64,000 nucleotides of DNA from JAPUEK01 sp963815355 (GCA_963815355.1 CAWFGJ010000011.1:1-64000), one strand, 5' to 3'. Positions 26,431 through 35,620 are shown, counted from the first letter of the stretch. A program made the numbers and translations. Notes: a model not told the origin generated them from the letters alone.

Positions 26431-26517
26431 ATGAACCGCTTTTTCGACATCGCTGACCATGACCGCCTGCCTTGGCGCTTTTACGGTGCCATGCGCGCCG
26501 TCCTAGCACGCGGCTAA
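26431..26517 (+). CDS. Possible 28-residue small ORF upstream of leuC
   Basis: ATG 26431 opens MNRFFDIADHDRLPWRFYG and ends 28 residues later, just before the hairpin that precedes leuC. It is not leucine-rich, so it is not a classical Leu attenuation peptide, and no strong ribosome site is visible. It is listed as a candidate only. Confidence 0.25.
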   Translation: MNRFFDIADHDRLPWRFYGAMRAVLARG

Positions 26518-26536
26518 CGTCGGCTGACCGTCGCTG

Positions 26537-26552
26537 CGGGCGCTTGCGCCCG
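26537..26552 (+). terminator. Hairpin in the leuC leader
   Basis: CGGGCG-CTTG-CGCCCG forms a perfect 6-bp GC stem followed by GTTTCCCCGTTT, 44 nt before the leuC start. It could be a terminator for the upstream small ORF or an attenuator-like element for leuCD. Confidence 0.45.
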
Positions 26553-26595
26553 GTTTCCCCGTTTCCCACCGCCATATTCCGAGGATGAGCCAGCC

Positions 26596-28003
26596 ATGAC
26601 CGCTCGCACGCTCTACGACAAAATCTGGGATGATCACGTCGTCCATCAGGCCGAAGACGGCACCTGCCTGCTCTATATCGACCGCCATCTGGTGCACGAA
26701 GTCACCAGCCCGCAAGCCTTCGAAGGGCTGCGGATGACGGGCCGCAAGGTCCGTGCGCCGGAAAAGACCATCGCCGTGCCGGACCACAACGTCCCCACCA
26801 CGCTGGACCGCGCCAATGCCGCGACGATGACCGAGGACAGCCGCGTTCAGGTTGCAGCACTCGACAAGAACGCCAAGGATTTCGGCATCCACTACTACCC
26901 GGTGTCCGACGTGCGCCAAGGCATCGTCCACATCGTCGGCCCCGAACAGGGCTGGACCCTGCCGGGCATGACCGTGGTTTGCGGCGACAGCCATACCGCC
27001 ACCCACGGCGCGTTCGGCAGCCTTGCCCACGGCATCGGCACCTCCGAGGTGGAACATGTCCTTGCCACGCAAACGCTGATCCAGCGCAAGGGCAAGAACA
27101 TGAAGGTCGAAATCACCGGCTCGCTGCGTCCCGGCGTCACCGCCAAGGACATCACCCTGTCCGTCATCGGCGCCACCGGCACCGCAGGCGGCACCGGCTA
27201 TGTCATCGAATACTGCGGCCAGGCCATTCGCGATCTGTCGATGGAAGGCCGGATGACCGTCTGCAACATGGCGATCGAGGGCGGCGCCCGCGCTGGCCTG
27301 ATCGCGCCGGATGAGAAAACCTTTGCCTATTGCATGGGCCGCCCGCACGCGCCGAAAGGCGCTGCATGGGAAGCCGCCGTGACCTACTGGAAGAGCCTCT
27401 TTTCCGATGACGACGCCCATTGGGACAAGGTCATCACCCTCAAGGGCGAAGACATCGCTCCGGTCGTCACCTGGGGCACCTCGCCCGAGGACGTGCTGCC
27501 GATCACCGGCACCGTGCCCTCGCCCTCCGATTTCACCGGCGGCAAGGTTGAGGCGGTGCAGCGCTCGCTGGATTACATGGGCCTGACCCCCGGTCAGAAA
27601 CTGTCCGATATCAAGATCGACACCGTGTTCATCGGGTCCTGCACCAACGGCCGGATCGAGGACCTGCGCGCCGCGGCCGCAATCCTGAAGGGCAAAAAGA
27701 AAAAGGACGGCATCCGCGCGATGGTCGTCCCCGGTTCGGGCCTCGTCCGCGCACAGGCCGAAGAAGAAGGTCTGGCGCAAATCTTCATCGACGCCGGCTT
27801 TGAATGGCGTCTGGCGGGCTGCTCGATGTGCCTTGCGATGAACCCCGACCAACTGGCCCCGGGCGAGCGCTGTGCTGCGACCTCGCAACCGCAACTTCGA
27901 AGGCCGTCAGGGCCGCGGCGGCCGCACGCACCTGCTGTCGCCCGCGATGGCCGCCGCGGCCGCGATCACCGGTCATCTGACCGATGTGCGGGAGATGATG
28001 TAA
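26596..28003 (+). CDS. leuC: 3-isopropylmalate dehydratase large subunit, with an apparent frameshift near the 3' end
   Basis: LeuC with LeuD isomerises 2- and 3-isopropylmalate in leucine synthesis. The frame from 26596 (MTARTLYDKIWDDHVV) carries VVCGDSHTATHGAFGSLA, the iron-sulfur cysteine in VFIGSCTNGRIEDLR, and GCSMCLAMNPDQLAPGERC. At 27885-27886 one extra base follows ACC TC. In the +1 frame the normal ending resumes (NRNFEGRQGRGGRTH, LLSPAMAAAAAITGH, TDVREMM) and stops at 28001-28003, overlapping the leuD ATG by one base. As written, the unshifted frame reads through into leuD and would make a LeuC-LeuD fusion lacking the LeuC C-terminus. Confidence 0.93.
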
Positions 28004-28614
28004 TGGACGAAGTACAATTCACCAAACTGACCGGCATCGCGGCGCCGATGCCGTTGGTCAACATCGACACCGACATGATCATCCCCAAACAGTTCCTGAA
28101 GACCATCAAGCGGTCCGGGCTGGGCGTGAACCTGTTCGACGAGATGCGCTACAACCTCGACGGCTCCGAGATCCCCGATTTCGTGCTGAACCAGCCCGCC
28201 TACCGCAAGGCCGAGATCATCGTCGCCGGCGACAACTTCGGCTGCGGCTCCATCCGCGAACACGCGCCCTGGGCGCTCCTGGATTTCGGCATCCGCTGCG
28301 TGATCTCGACCAGCTTTGCCGACATCTTCTACAACAACTGCTTCAAGAACGGCATCCTGCCCATCGTGATGCCGCACGAAGTGGTCGAGGTGCTGATGAA
28401 CGACGCCAAAAAGGGCGCCAACGCCCGCCAGACCGTTGATCTGGAGGCGCAGACCGTCACCACCTCGGACGGGCAGGTTTTCCCGTTCGAAGTGGACAGC
28501 CACCGCAAGCATTGCCTGCTGAACGGTCTGGATGACATCGGCCTGACCCTTGAAAAGGCCGCCTCCATCGACACTTATGAGAAAACGCTGGAAACGCTCC
28601 GCCCCTGGGCCTGA
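28003..28614 (+). CDS. leuD: 3-isopropylmalate dehydratase small subunit
   Basis: A 203-residue swivel domain partner of LeuC. It has NIDTDMIIPKQFLKTIKR near the N-terminus and GDNFGCGSIREHAPWAL, the family signature for substrate binding. ATG 28003 overlaps the true leuC stop (TAATG), the usual coupled arrangement. The extra base in leuC puts the upstream frame in register with leuD, so the apparent open frame is continuous from 26596. Confidence 0.96.
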   Translation: MDEVQFTKLTGIAAPMPLVNIDTDMIIPKQFLKTIKRSGLGVNLFDEMRYNLDGSEIPDFVLNQPAYRKAEIIVAGDNFGCGSIREHAPWALLDFGIRCVISTSFADIFYNNCFKNGILPIVMPHEVVEVLMNDAKKGANARQTVDLEAQTVTTSDGQVFPFEVDSHRKHCLLNGLDDIGLTLEKAASIDTYEKTLETLRPWA

Positions 28615-28632
28615 TCAACAGGGTAAACGACA

Positions 28633-28659
28633 GCGCGCAGGATTTTTGTGCCTGCGCGC
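28633..28659 (+). other. Hairpin after leuD
   Basis: GCGCGCAGG/CCTGCGCGC, a perfect 9-bp stem with a 9-nt loop ATTTTTGTG. No T-run follows, so it may protect the leuCD mRNA 3' end rather than terminate by itself. Confidence 0.55.
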
Positions 28660-28680
28660 GCCAAAACCACATTATATTGT

Positions 28681-28708
28681 GCCGCCCCCCCGGGCGGCCT
28701 TATTTTTA
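28681..28708 (+). terminator. Rho-independent terminator of leuCD
   Basis: GCCGCCC-CCCC-GGGCGGC is a 7-bp GC stem followed by CTTATTTTTACC. The remaining gap to 28910 holds no gene that I can support. Confidence 0.8.
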
Positions 28709-28910
28709 CCCAAACTTTGATGCAATCTGGCGACACATTTCCCGCCAAAAAGCCCAACTGATTGAGTTTTCTTCAACTAGTCGTTGCGGCGAACGCTGAA
28801 AGAAGGCACAAATTGGGCAAGATTGAGGCAGTCCGCCACAAAGTGCGGGAAATCAGCGGAAAACGGCCCTGGCGCGTATCAGGTCCATCCGCAATGAGGG
28901 TAGCAGGGCA

Positions 28911-29751
28911 GTGGTAACGCGCCTCACAGGTGCATTCGTGCGCACATTGTTGATCATGGTGCTGGTCGCCACGCCTTCGGCATTGCTGCCGGGCATGACG
29001 GCCGATGCCAAGCAAATGGTGGCCCTGATTGCGCTGTTCGCGGGCTTGCTGACCTTTGTCGAATACAACTCCGCCTTCCCCAGCCTCGTCGAGTTTCGCG
29101 ACGCCCCGCCCTTCAACCGCATCCGGTTCCTGATGCTGTTCTGCACCGTGTTCTTCCTGACGGTAATCACGCGCGGCCAGACGATCCCCTCCACCCTCAG
29201 CGACCTGATCACCGCCATCGGCACCCTGATCGGCCACTCAATGGATTTCCCCTATAGCCCGGTGCGTCTGGCCACGTTGATGGTCGCTGACGGCGCAACC
29301 GATGCCCATATCGCCGAAATTCGCACGGCGGCGGGCATGGCCTATCTGATCTCGCTGGTCGCGCTCTCGGTGTTCATGATTTCTGGTGAAAGCCGGGCAA
29401 TGGCCGCCACGGGACCGGGCCTTCAACGTCTGGATCAACCTGCCCACCTTCGACCCCACCGCCGGGGCAGATATTGTGGCCCGCCTGAACCGTGACGCCC
29501 GCATTAACATTGCGTTAGGGTTCTTGCTGCCATTCTTGACCCCAGCCGTGGTTAAAATCGCTTCAGCCGGGTTTGAACCGCTGATGTTGAACTCGCCACA
29601 AACCCTGATCTGGACAATGACGGCATGGGCCTTTCTTCCCGCTTCCTTGTTCATGCGCGGCATCGCGATGGGCCGCGTGGCCGAGATGATCCGCGAAACC
29701 CGCGCCGCCAATCGTCTGGTCGAGGGCACGCGGCGCTACGCTCCGGCCTGA
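28911..29751 (+). CDS. Membrane protein of unknown function, interrupted by an apparent +1 frameshift
   Basis: Two frames together encode one protein of about 279 residues. The first (GTG 28911) has hydrophobic segments such as LLIMVLVATPSALLPG, MVALIALFAGLLTF and IRFLMLFCTVFFLTVI, and reaches LVALSVFMI. The second continues VKAGQWPPRDRAFNVW, DPTAGADIVARLNRD, NIALGFLLPFLTPAV and MRGIAMGRVAEMIRE, ending at 29751. The switch falls in a TTT run at 29380-29382 and is explained by one extra T. I do not recognise the family. The next gene overlaps its stop. Confidence 0.65.
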
Positions 29752-30803
29752 CCGGGCTTAGGGCCTGCACGCTGGCCCTGCTGCTGGCCCTTCCCGCCGC
29801 CGCCGATCCGCTGCGCATCGCCACCTATAACGCCGACCTGTCCTATCCCGGCCCCGGCCTGTTGCTGCTGGCCCTGCGCAAGGGGCAAGACCCCAAGATT
29901 GATGCGGTGGTTGCGGTTCTTCACCGGCTGAACGCCGATGTGGTGCTTCTGACGGGCATCGATTTTGACCTGCGGGCCGAGGCGCTGGGCGCCCTTGCAG
30001 ACCGTCTTGCCACAGCGGGCACGCCCTATCCCTATCGCATGGCTTTGCGTCCCAATACCGGGGTGGCGACCGGCCTTGATCTGGATGGCAACGGCCACCT
30101 TGGTGAGCCGCGCGACGCCCAAGGCTATGGCCGCTTTGCAGGCGAAGGTGGCATGGCGATCCTGTCGCGCCTGCCGATCGACAGCGAGGCAGCGCATGAT
30201 TTCAACGCCTTCCTTTGGGCCGATCTGCCGGGCAGCCTGACACCCGACCGCGACCCTGCTTTGCGCCAGACCCAACGGCTGTCGACCACGGGCCATTGGG
30301 ATGTGCCGGTGATCCTGCCCGATGGCCGCGCGCTGCACCTGCTGGCCTATTACGCCAGCCCCCCGGTTTTTGACGGCCCCGAGGATCGCAATGGCCGCCG
30401 CAACCATGATGAAACCGCGTTTTGGCTGCGCCTGCTAGAGGGCGCGCTGCCCTTTGCGCCGCCCAAACCACCCTTTGTGATCCTTGGCCAGACCAGCCTT
30501 GATCCCGCCGATGGCGAAGGCCGCGCTGCGGCCCTGACCGCCCTTCTGGCCCACCCCGCCCTGCAAGACCCCGCCCCGCGCGCGCCCGCAGGCCGGACCG
30601 ATCCGGGCCAAGCGGGCGACCCTGCCCTCGACACCGCCCTTTACCCCCAACTCGGCGGGCTGCGGGTAGAGGTGATCCTGCCCTCGGCCGAGATAGCGGT
30701 CGCCACTTCTGGCATCCTCTGGCCGCCCGAATCAGACCCCTTCGCCGCCACTGTCGCCGCCGCCTCGCGCCACCGCGCGCTCTGGGTCGACCTCACGCCA
30801 TAA
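29748..30803 (+). CDS. Secreted endonuclease/exonuclease/phosphatase family protein
   Basis: About 350 residues. A signal peptide (LRACTLALLLALPAAADP) is followed by RIATYNADLSYPGPGLLL, the EEP opening with catalytic Asn, then LNADVVLLTGIDFDL, GGMAILSRLPID and PFVILGQTSLDPADGEG, an altered form of the usual GDxN motif. Members are annotated as putative extracellular nucleases or phosphatases. The start is uncertain: CTG at 29748 overlaps the upstream stop, and no ATG or GTG lies near the signal peptide in this frame. The 3' end overlaps the convergent epimerase gene by 11 nt. Confidence 0.78.
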   Translation: MTGLRACTLALLLALPAAADPLRIATYNADLSYPGPGLLLLALRKGQDPKIDAVVAVLHRLNADVVLLTGIDFDLRAEALGALADRLATAGTPYPYRMALRPNTGVATGLDLDGNGHLGEPRDAQGYGRFAGEGGMAILSRLPIDSEAAHDFNAFLWADLPGSLTPDRDPALRQTQRLSTTGHWDVPVILPDGRALHLLAYYASPPVFDGPEDRNGRRNHDETAFWLRLLEGALPFAPPKPPFVILGQTSLDPADGEGRAAALTALLAHPALQDPAPRAPAGRTDPGQAGDPALDTALYPQLGGLRVEVILPSAEIAVATSGILWPPESDPFAATVAAASRHRALWVDLTP

Positions 30804-31656
30804 GACCCGCCCTTTTGGCCTGTGCCGCGACCACCTCGGCCAGCGGGGTGGTGCGGAACTCGGGCAACAGGGCCGCCAACGGTGCCGGGTCCAGCCGATG
30901 CGGCAGGGCGTGAAGATAGCGCATCTCTTTCAACTCGCGCGCCAGTTCCAGAAACGGGGCGACCAACCCGATCAGCCACCACGGAAACCCCACGAACCGA
31001 AAGCTGCGCCCTGTCTGCCGCTGCAACTCGGCCCGCAGATCGTCCAACGAAAAGGTCAGCCCCGCAAACGGCACGTCCACAAACCGCGGAAGGCTGGCCC
31101 TCCGTTCGGCCAAGGCGACCGCAACCCGCGCCATATCAGGCAAAAAGGCATAGGCCCGCCGCGCCTCGCGCGTGGAAATCAGGCGGATCTTGCCCTTGGC
31201 CACCGCTTTCATCGCCAGCCCCATCCCCTGCGACTTGCCCGCCACGTCCAGAAAATCGCCGCCACGCAACAAGATCACCGGCACCCCGCTGTCGCGGTAC
31301 TGCGCCTCCATCTGCACCCGCACCGCCCCTTTGCGCGTGCAGGGGATCTGCGGCGTATCCGGCCCCCAAACCCCCGGCTGGGTGCCATAGTTGTAAACGC
31401 TCGCCGGCACGATCAGGGTCGCGCCTGAGGCGCGCGCCGCCGCAATCGCCTGCCCGGTAATCTGCGGAACCAAGCGGGGCCAGTCATGATACATCGGCGG
31501 GTTCATCGCGTTGACGATCACATCCGCCCCCCGCGCCGCCACCGCCATATCCGTGCCGCGTGCATAGCGACGCACCTCCCAGCCTGCCGCCTCAAAAGCC
31601 TGCGCCGCATGCGATCCGAACAAGCCCGACGCGCCCGCCACCAAAACCACTGCCAT
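30793..31656 (-). CDS. NAD(P)-dependent epimerase/dehydratase family protein
   Basis: A 287-residue extended short-chain dehydrogenase with the Rossmann motif VLVAGASGLFGSHAAQAF, GADVIVNAMNPPMYHDW and PASVYNYGTQPG, where Tyr sits in a YxYG rather than YxxxK context. The start at 31656 has a perfect AGGAGG site. Relatives act on nucleotide sugars or unknown substrates. It is divergent from the LysR gene, which might regulate it. Confidence 0.8.
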   Translation of the reverse strand: MAVVLVAGASGLFGSHAAQAFEAAGWEVRRYARGTDMAVAARGADVIVNAMNPPMYHDWPRLVPQITGQAIAAARASGATLIVPASVYNYGTQPGVWGPDTPQIPCTRKGAVRVQMEAQYRDSGVPVILLRGGDFLDVAGKSQGMGLAMKAVAKGKIRLISTREARRAYAFLPDMARVAVALAERRASLPRFVDVPFAGLTFSLDDLRAELQRQTGRSFRFVGFPWWLIGLVAPFLELARELKEMRYLHALPHRLDPAPLAALLPEFRTTPLAEVVAAQAKRAGLMA

Positions 31657-31759
31657 AGTCTCACCTCCTTCGGGGCCCATCCCCGGTCAGGGAGGGGAAT
31701 AGCGTAGCCCATCCATTCAGAATATTGGCAAGAAACGCCGATGTGCTATTCATAAACGT

Positions 31760-32650
31760 ATGGATAACCTAGACTGGACGCTCACCCGCTCTTTCCTTGC
31801 CGTGGCAGAAACCGGTTCGCTTTCGGCGGCGGCCCGGCAGCTTGGCCTTAGCCAGCCCACCCTTGGCCGCCATATCGCGGATCTGGAACACGCACTCGGC
31901 CTGCCGCTGTTCACCCGCCAGCCCCGCGGCCTGTCCCCCACTGATGAGGCCGCCGCCCTGATCCCCCACGCCCGCGCCATGCGCGAAGCAGCAGCGCGGT
32001 TGTCGCTGACCGCCGTGGGGCACAGCGAAGCCCTGCGCGGCACCGTCCGCATTTCGGCCAGCCGCATCGTGTCGCACTATATCCTGCCGCCGATGCTGGC
32101 CGCACTGCGCCGCGCCGAGCCGGGGATAGAAATCGAACTTTCCCCCACCGATCAATCCGACAACCTGCTGTTCCGCGAGGCCGACATCGCAATCCGCATG
32201 TATCGCCCGACCCAGCCGGATCTGATCACCCTGCACCTGTGCGACCTGCCAATGGCGCTCTATGCCGCCAACAGCTACATCACCGAAAACGGCGCGCCCG
32301 ATGGTCTGACGGACCTGCACCTGCACCGCTTCGTCGGCTTTGATAAATCCGACATGATCCTGCGCCTGCTGGCCGCCTTTGGTCTGCCCGCCAAGCGCGA
32401 GGATTTTCCGGTGCGCTGCGATGATCAGATCATCTACTGGAACCTTGTCCGGGCGGGGCTTGGGGTGGGCGGCATGCAGACCCTTGTGGGCGATGCAGAC
32501 CCCACCGTTTCGCGGATCGTGCCGCAGCTGGCGCTGCCCGCCCTGCCCGTCTGGCTGACCGCACCGGGCGCTTTGCGCCAAAACCCGCGCCTGCGCAGGG
32601 TGTTTGACCATCTGGCCGCTGGTTTCCGGGCTCTGCCGCTTGACCCTTGA
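31760..32650 (+). CDS. LysR family transcriptional regulator
   Basis: A 296-residue LTTR. The N-terminal winged HTH reads WTLTRSFLAVAETGSLSAAARQLGLSQPTLGRHIADLEHALG (blocks SLSAAARQLGLSQPTLGRHI and LPLFTRQPRGL), followed by a periplasmic-binding-like effector domain. It lies divergent from the epimerase gene and 48 nt upstream of leuB. LTTRs usually control the divergent neighbour, so the epimerase gene is the more likely target. Confidence 0.93.
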   Translation: MDNLDWTLTRSFLAVAETGSLSAAARQLGLSQPTLGRHIADLEHALGLPLFTRQPRGLSPTDEAAALIPHARAMREAAARLSLTAVGHSEALRGTVRISASRIVSHYILPPMLAALRRAEPGIEIELSPTDQSDNLLFREADIAIRMYRPTQPDLITLHLCDLPMALYAANSYITENGAPDGLTDLHLHRFVGFDKSDMILRLLAAFGLPAKREDFPVRCDDQIIYWNLVRAGLGVGGMQTLVGDADPTVSRIVPQLALPALPVWLTAPGALRQNPRLRRVFDHLAAGFRALPLDP

Positions 32651-32698
32651 CCCGGCTTTGGCTAGGCCAGCCCCGACCCTTCATTAGCGGAGCCTGAC

Positions 32699-33805
32699 AT
32701 GGCCAATCCCACTCTCCTGATCCTTGCTGGCGACGGCATCGGCCCCGAAGTCATGGCCGAAGTAAAGAAGATCATCGGCTGGTTCGACGCCAAACGCGCG
32801 ATCACCTTCGATGTCTCCGAAGGTCTGGTCGGCGGCTGTGCCTATGACGCCCACGGCACGCCCCTGACGGATGAAACGATGGCCCGCGCGCAAGCCGTGG
32901 ACGCGGTGCTGCTGGGTGCGGTCGGTGGCCCGAAATACGACAAACTGGACTTTTCCGTCAAACCCGAGCGGGGCCTGCTGCGCTTGCGCAAAGAGATGGA
33001 CCTGTTCTCCAACCTGCGCCCGGCCCAGTGCTTTGATGCGCTGGCCGATTTCTCCAGCCTGAAGAAAGACGTGGTCGCCGGTCTGGATATCGTGATCGTC
33101 CGTGAGCTGACCTCGGGCGTCTACTTTGGCGAGCCGCGCGGCATCTTCACCGAAGGCAATGAACGCGTGGGCATCAACACCCAGCGCTACACCGAAAGCG
33201 AAATCGCCCGCGTCGCCCGTTCTGCCTTTGAACTCGCCCGCAAGCGCAACAACAAGGTCTGCTCGATGGAGAAGGCCAACGTCATGGAATCCGGCATTCT
33301 GTGGCGCGAGGTCGTGCAGGAAATCCACGACAAGGAATACCCCGATGTCGAACTGTCGCACATGTACGCCGACGCAGGTGCAATGCAGCTGTGCCGCTGG
33401 CCAAAACAGTTCGACGTGATCGTCACCGACAACCTGTTCGGTGACCTGCTGTCGGATATGGCGGCGATGCTGACCGGGTCCCTGGGCATGCTGCCCTCGG
33501 CCAGCCTTGGCCTGCCGATGGCCAACGGCCGCCCGAAGGCGCTGTATGAACCGGTCCACGGCTCGGCTCCCGATATTGCGGGAACCGGCAAGGCCAACCC
33601 GATCGCCTGCATCCTCAGCTTTGCGATGGCGCTGCGCTATTCGTTCAGCTTGGGCGACGAAGCAACGCGCGTCGAAGCCGCCGTTGAAAAAGTGCTGGCC
33701 GATGGTGTGCGCACCGCCGATCTGATGGGCCCCGACGGCGGCGTGCCTGTGACCACCGCCCAGATGGGCGATGCAATCATCGCCGCACTGGACGCCAGCC
33801 TTTAA
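32699..33805 (+). CDS. leuB: 3-isopropylmalate dehydrogenase
   Basis: A 368-residue beta-decarboxylating dehydrogenase. It has LILAGDGIGPEVMAEV, LGAVGGPKYD, the substrate loop RPERGLLRLRKEMDLFSNLRP (as PERGLLRLRK), VRELTSGVYFGEPRG, DNLFGDLLSDMAAML and EPVHGSAPDIAGTGKANP. It completes the leucine branch with leuCD 4 kb upstream; the gap between them is filled by unrelated genes, so it is not in one operon with leuCD. Confidence 0.97.
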   Translation: MANPTLLILAGDGIGPEVMAEVKKIIGWFDAKRAITFDVSEGLVGGCAYDAHGTPLTDETMARAQAVDAVLLGAVGGPKYDKLDFSVKPERGLLRLRKEMDLFSNLRPAQCFDALADFSSLKKDVVAGLDIVIVRELTSGVYFGEPRGIFTEGNERVGINTQRYTESEIARVARSAFELARKRNNKVCSMEKANVMESGILWREVVQEIHDKEYPDVELSHMYADAGAMQLCRWPKQFDVIVTDNLFGDLLSDMAAMLTGSLGMLPSASLGLPMANGRPKALYEPVHGSAPDIAGTGKANPIACILSFAMALRYSFSLGDEATRVEAAVEKVLADGVRTADLMGPDGGVPVTTAQMGDAIIAALDASL

Positions 33806-33825
33806 GACATCAATGGGGGGTAGGG

Positions 33826-34200
33826 TTAAAAGCTTTCTGTCATCTCACGATACATGACAGCGCGCTTAAAGAACCCTGCCCCCAGCTTCAGAATGCGGTC
33901 ATCGTGCCGCCAGATCCATGCTTCGTTTTCGACCAACTTGTCCTGCGCGTTGACCTTGACGATGATCCGGTTCGTACTGCGCGAAAAGTTACTTTTCCCC
34001 GTAAAGGTGGAATCTTTCTTAAGGAAGTATTCGCCCGTTCCCTTCGCGGTGGGAAACTCCTTCAACAGCTCAAGCCCGATGTAATAGGCATTGGCGGTCT
34101 TCTTGGTGCGCCGGCCCTTCACAACCTCACCCTGAAGCCCACCCAAAGTGTCGGCAAAGTTGATGTGGTCCCGGTCGTTCTGATTAAAATCAAGTATCAT
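33826..34200 (-). CDS. Hypothetical protein with atypical base composition
   Basis: A 124-residue protein starting MILDFNQNDRDHINFADTLGG and ending in a basic C-terminus. It is visibly lower in GC than its neighbours and has a different residue mix (many Lys, Asn, Phe), suggesting recent acquisition. FNQNDRDHINFADT has the look of a calcium-type acidic turn as in RTX/serralysin C-terminal pieces, but no repeat is present. The frame is open 14 codons further upstream. I do not recognise a family. Confidence 0.55.
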   Translation of the reverse strand: MILDFNQNDRDHINFADTLGGLQGEVVKGRRTKKTANAYYIGLELLKEFPTAKGTGEYFLKKDSTFTGKSNFSRSTNRIIVKVNAQDKLVENEAWIWRHDDRILKLGAGFFKRAVMYREMTESF

Positions 34201-34261
34201 CGTAAACGCTCCATGCTGCAAATGCCGGAACTTTACCGTCAAAATACGATTCGGCTATAAA

Positions 34262-34297
34262 AAAAGGGCCGGATCGGGCCAAACTTCAGGCCCTTTT
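34262..34297 (-). terminator. Inverted repeat with strong minus-strand T-run
   Basis: AAAAGGGCC (34262-34270) and GGCCCTTTT (34289-34297) form a 9-bp stem with an 18-nt loop. Read on the minus strand the stem is followed by TTTTTTTATAG, a textbook terminator. The odd point is that it lies upstream of the minus-strand gene at 33826-34200 and faces no obvious minus-strand transcript. Confidence 0.6.
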
Positions 34298-34412
34298 GGG
34301 GCGCTGGAATAGCCGAAATATCCACACCTCCCTTGCACCTTTCGCCAAGACGCGCAAAATGGCGATGGTATTGGCTGCGTTTGGCGGCCCTTCTTCCCCC
34401 GGATCTGACGAC

Positions 34413-35420
34413 ATGCCCATTGCTCAATCGAACCTGCGCGGGGCGCTTTTGTCGCTCGCCGCGTTTGGCGTTTATGCCTCCCATGACGTGCTGGTGAAGT
34501 TTCTCGGCAGCAGCTACAGCCCCTTTCAGCTCATCTTCTTTTCGGGCCTGTTCGGCTTTCCCCTCGTCACGATCCTGCTGATGAGCGACCGGACCGATGG
34601 CAACCTGATCCCCAAACACCCGTGGTGGACCGCCCTGCGCACCACCACCGCCGTGCTGAACGGGGTTGCCGGGTTCTATGCCTTTTCCGTGCTGCCCCTG
34701 GCGCAGTGCTATGCGATCTTCTTTGCCATGCCGATCCTGATCACGCTTTTGGCCATCCCGATCCTTGGCGAAAAGATCGGCATCCATCGCGGCGTGGCAA
34801 TTGTGGTGGGCTTGCTGGGCGTGCTGATCGTGCTGCGCCCCGGTGACGCGCAGCTTGGCTTTGGCCATCTGGCGGCCCTGACCGGCGCGCTGCTTGGCTC
34901 GATGACCTCGGTCATCGTGCGCAAGATCGGCCACGATGAACGGCCTGTGGTGCTGATGCTTTACCCGATGGTGGCGAACTTTCTGGTCATGGCGGTTGCA
35001 TTGCCCTTTGTCTATGTGCCGATGCCGATAGAACACATCGGCTTGTTGGGCTGCATGGCTTTGCTGGGGCTTGGCGGCGGCTTGCTGATCATCTCGGCCT
35101 ATCGCCGCGCACCCGCCATTATCGTGGCACCGATGCAGTATTCCCAGATCCTCTGGGCGCTGATCTTTGGCCTGCTGATCTTTGGCGAAGAGGTGGATCT
35201 GTGGACCGCCGTCGGCACGGGCGTGATTATCCTTGCGGGGATCTACATTGTCCTGCGCGAAGACCGCCCGACCGTCTCCAAAAACCGCCCGGTGCTGGAA
35301 ACCCGCTCGCGGTTTGACTTTGGCACCTTCCCGCGGATCAGCCTTTGGCTGCGGCTTTTTGATCGGCGGCGCAACCGCGACAAGCTCGAAGGCCTGACCG
35401 CGGTTGACGGTGATGCATGA
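34413..35420 (+). CDS. EamA/DMT family transporter
   Basis: A 335-residue drug/metabolite-type transporter with ten hydrophobic segments in two EamA halves (GVYASHDVLVKFLG opens the first; IVVGLLGVLIVLRPG ends it; IISAYRRAPAIIVAPMQYSQ and GTGVIILAGIYIVLRED end the second). A basic cytoplasmic tail follows. ATG 34413 is chosen for the compact N-terminus; upstream in-frame ATGs at 34359 and 34365 are possible. The substrate is unknown. Confidence 0.85.
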   Translation: MPIAQSNLRGALLSLAAFGVYASHDVLVKFLGSSYSPFQLIFFSGLFGFPLVTILLMSDRTDGNLIPKHPWWTALRTTTAVLNGVAGFYAFSVLPLAQCYAIFFAMPILITLLAIPILGEKIGIHRGVAIVVGLLGVLIVLRPGDAQLGFGHLAALTGALLGSMTSVIVRKIGHDERPVVLMLYPMVANFLVMAVALPFVYVPMPIEHIGLLGCMALLGLGGGLLIISAYRRAPAIIVAPMQYSQILWALIFGLLIFGEEVDLWTAVGTGVIILAGIYIVLREDRPTVSKNRPVLETRSRFDFGTFPRISLWLRLFDRRRNRDKLEGLTAVDGDA

Positions 35421-35478
35421 ATCCTTGTCGCGCCCCCTTGCAAATCGCACCGGGGCGCGGTAACCCCCCGCCCACGGT

Positions 35479-35555
35479 CGGAGCGTAGCGCAGTCTGGTA
35501 GCGCACCTGCTTCGGGAGCAGGGGGTCGGAGGTTCGAATCCTCTCGCTCCGACCA
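35479..35555 (+). tRNA. tRNA-Pro (anticodon CGG)
   Basis: A 77-nt cloverleaf. The acceptor CGGAGCG pairs with CGCTCCG before the encoded ACCA. The D-arm is AGCGCAGTCTGGTAGCGC, the anticodon stem CCTGC/GCAGG holds loop TTCGGGA (anticodon CGG), and the T-arm is GGAGGTTCGAATCCTC. Its 3' end is the attachment site of the adjacent integrase element. Confidence 0.97.
35539..35555 (+). repeat. attL core at the 3' end of tRNA-Pro
   Basis: TCCTCTCGCTCCGACCA, the last 17 nt of the tRNA gene, is repeated exactly at 37410-37426 downstream of the integrase gene. In both copies ATTCCCG follows, with one extra A in the second. Confidence 0.85.
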
Positions 35556-35620
35556 ATTCCCGCAATTACAAGTGCTTACGGCGCAAGGTCTGCTGGTGCG
35601 ACGCACCGGGGAGACACAAC

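Noticed and set aside
26596..28614. A natural single LeuC-LeuD fusion protein of 672 residues
   Set aside because: The correct LeuC ending and stop are fully preserved one frame over and overlap the leuD start, so a single inserted base explains the long frame better.
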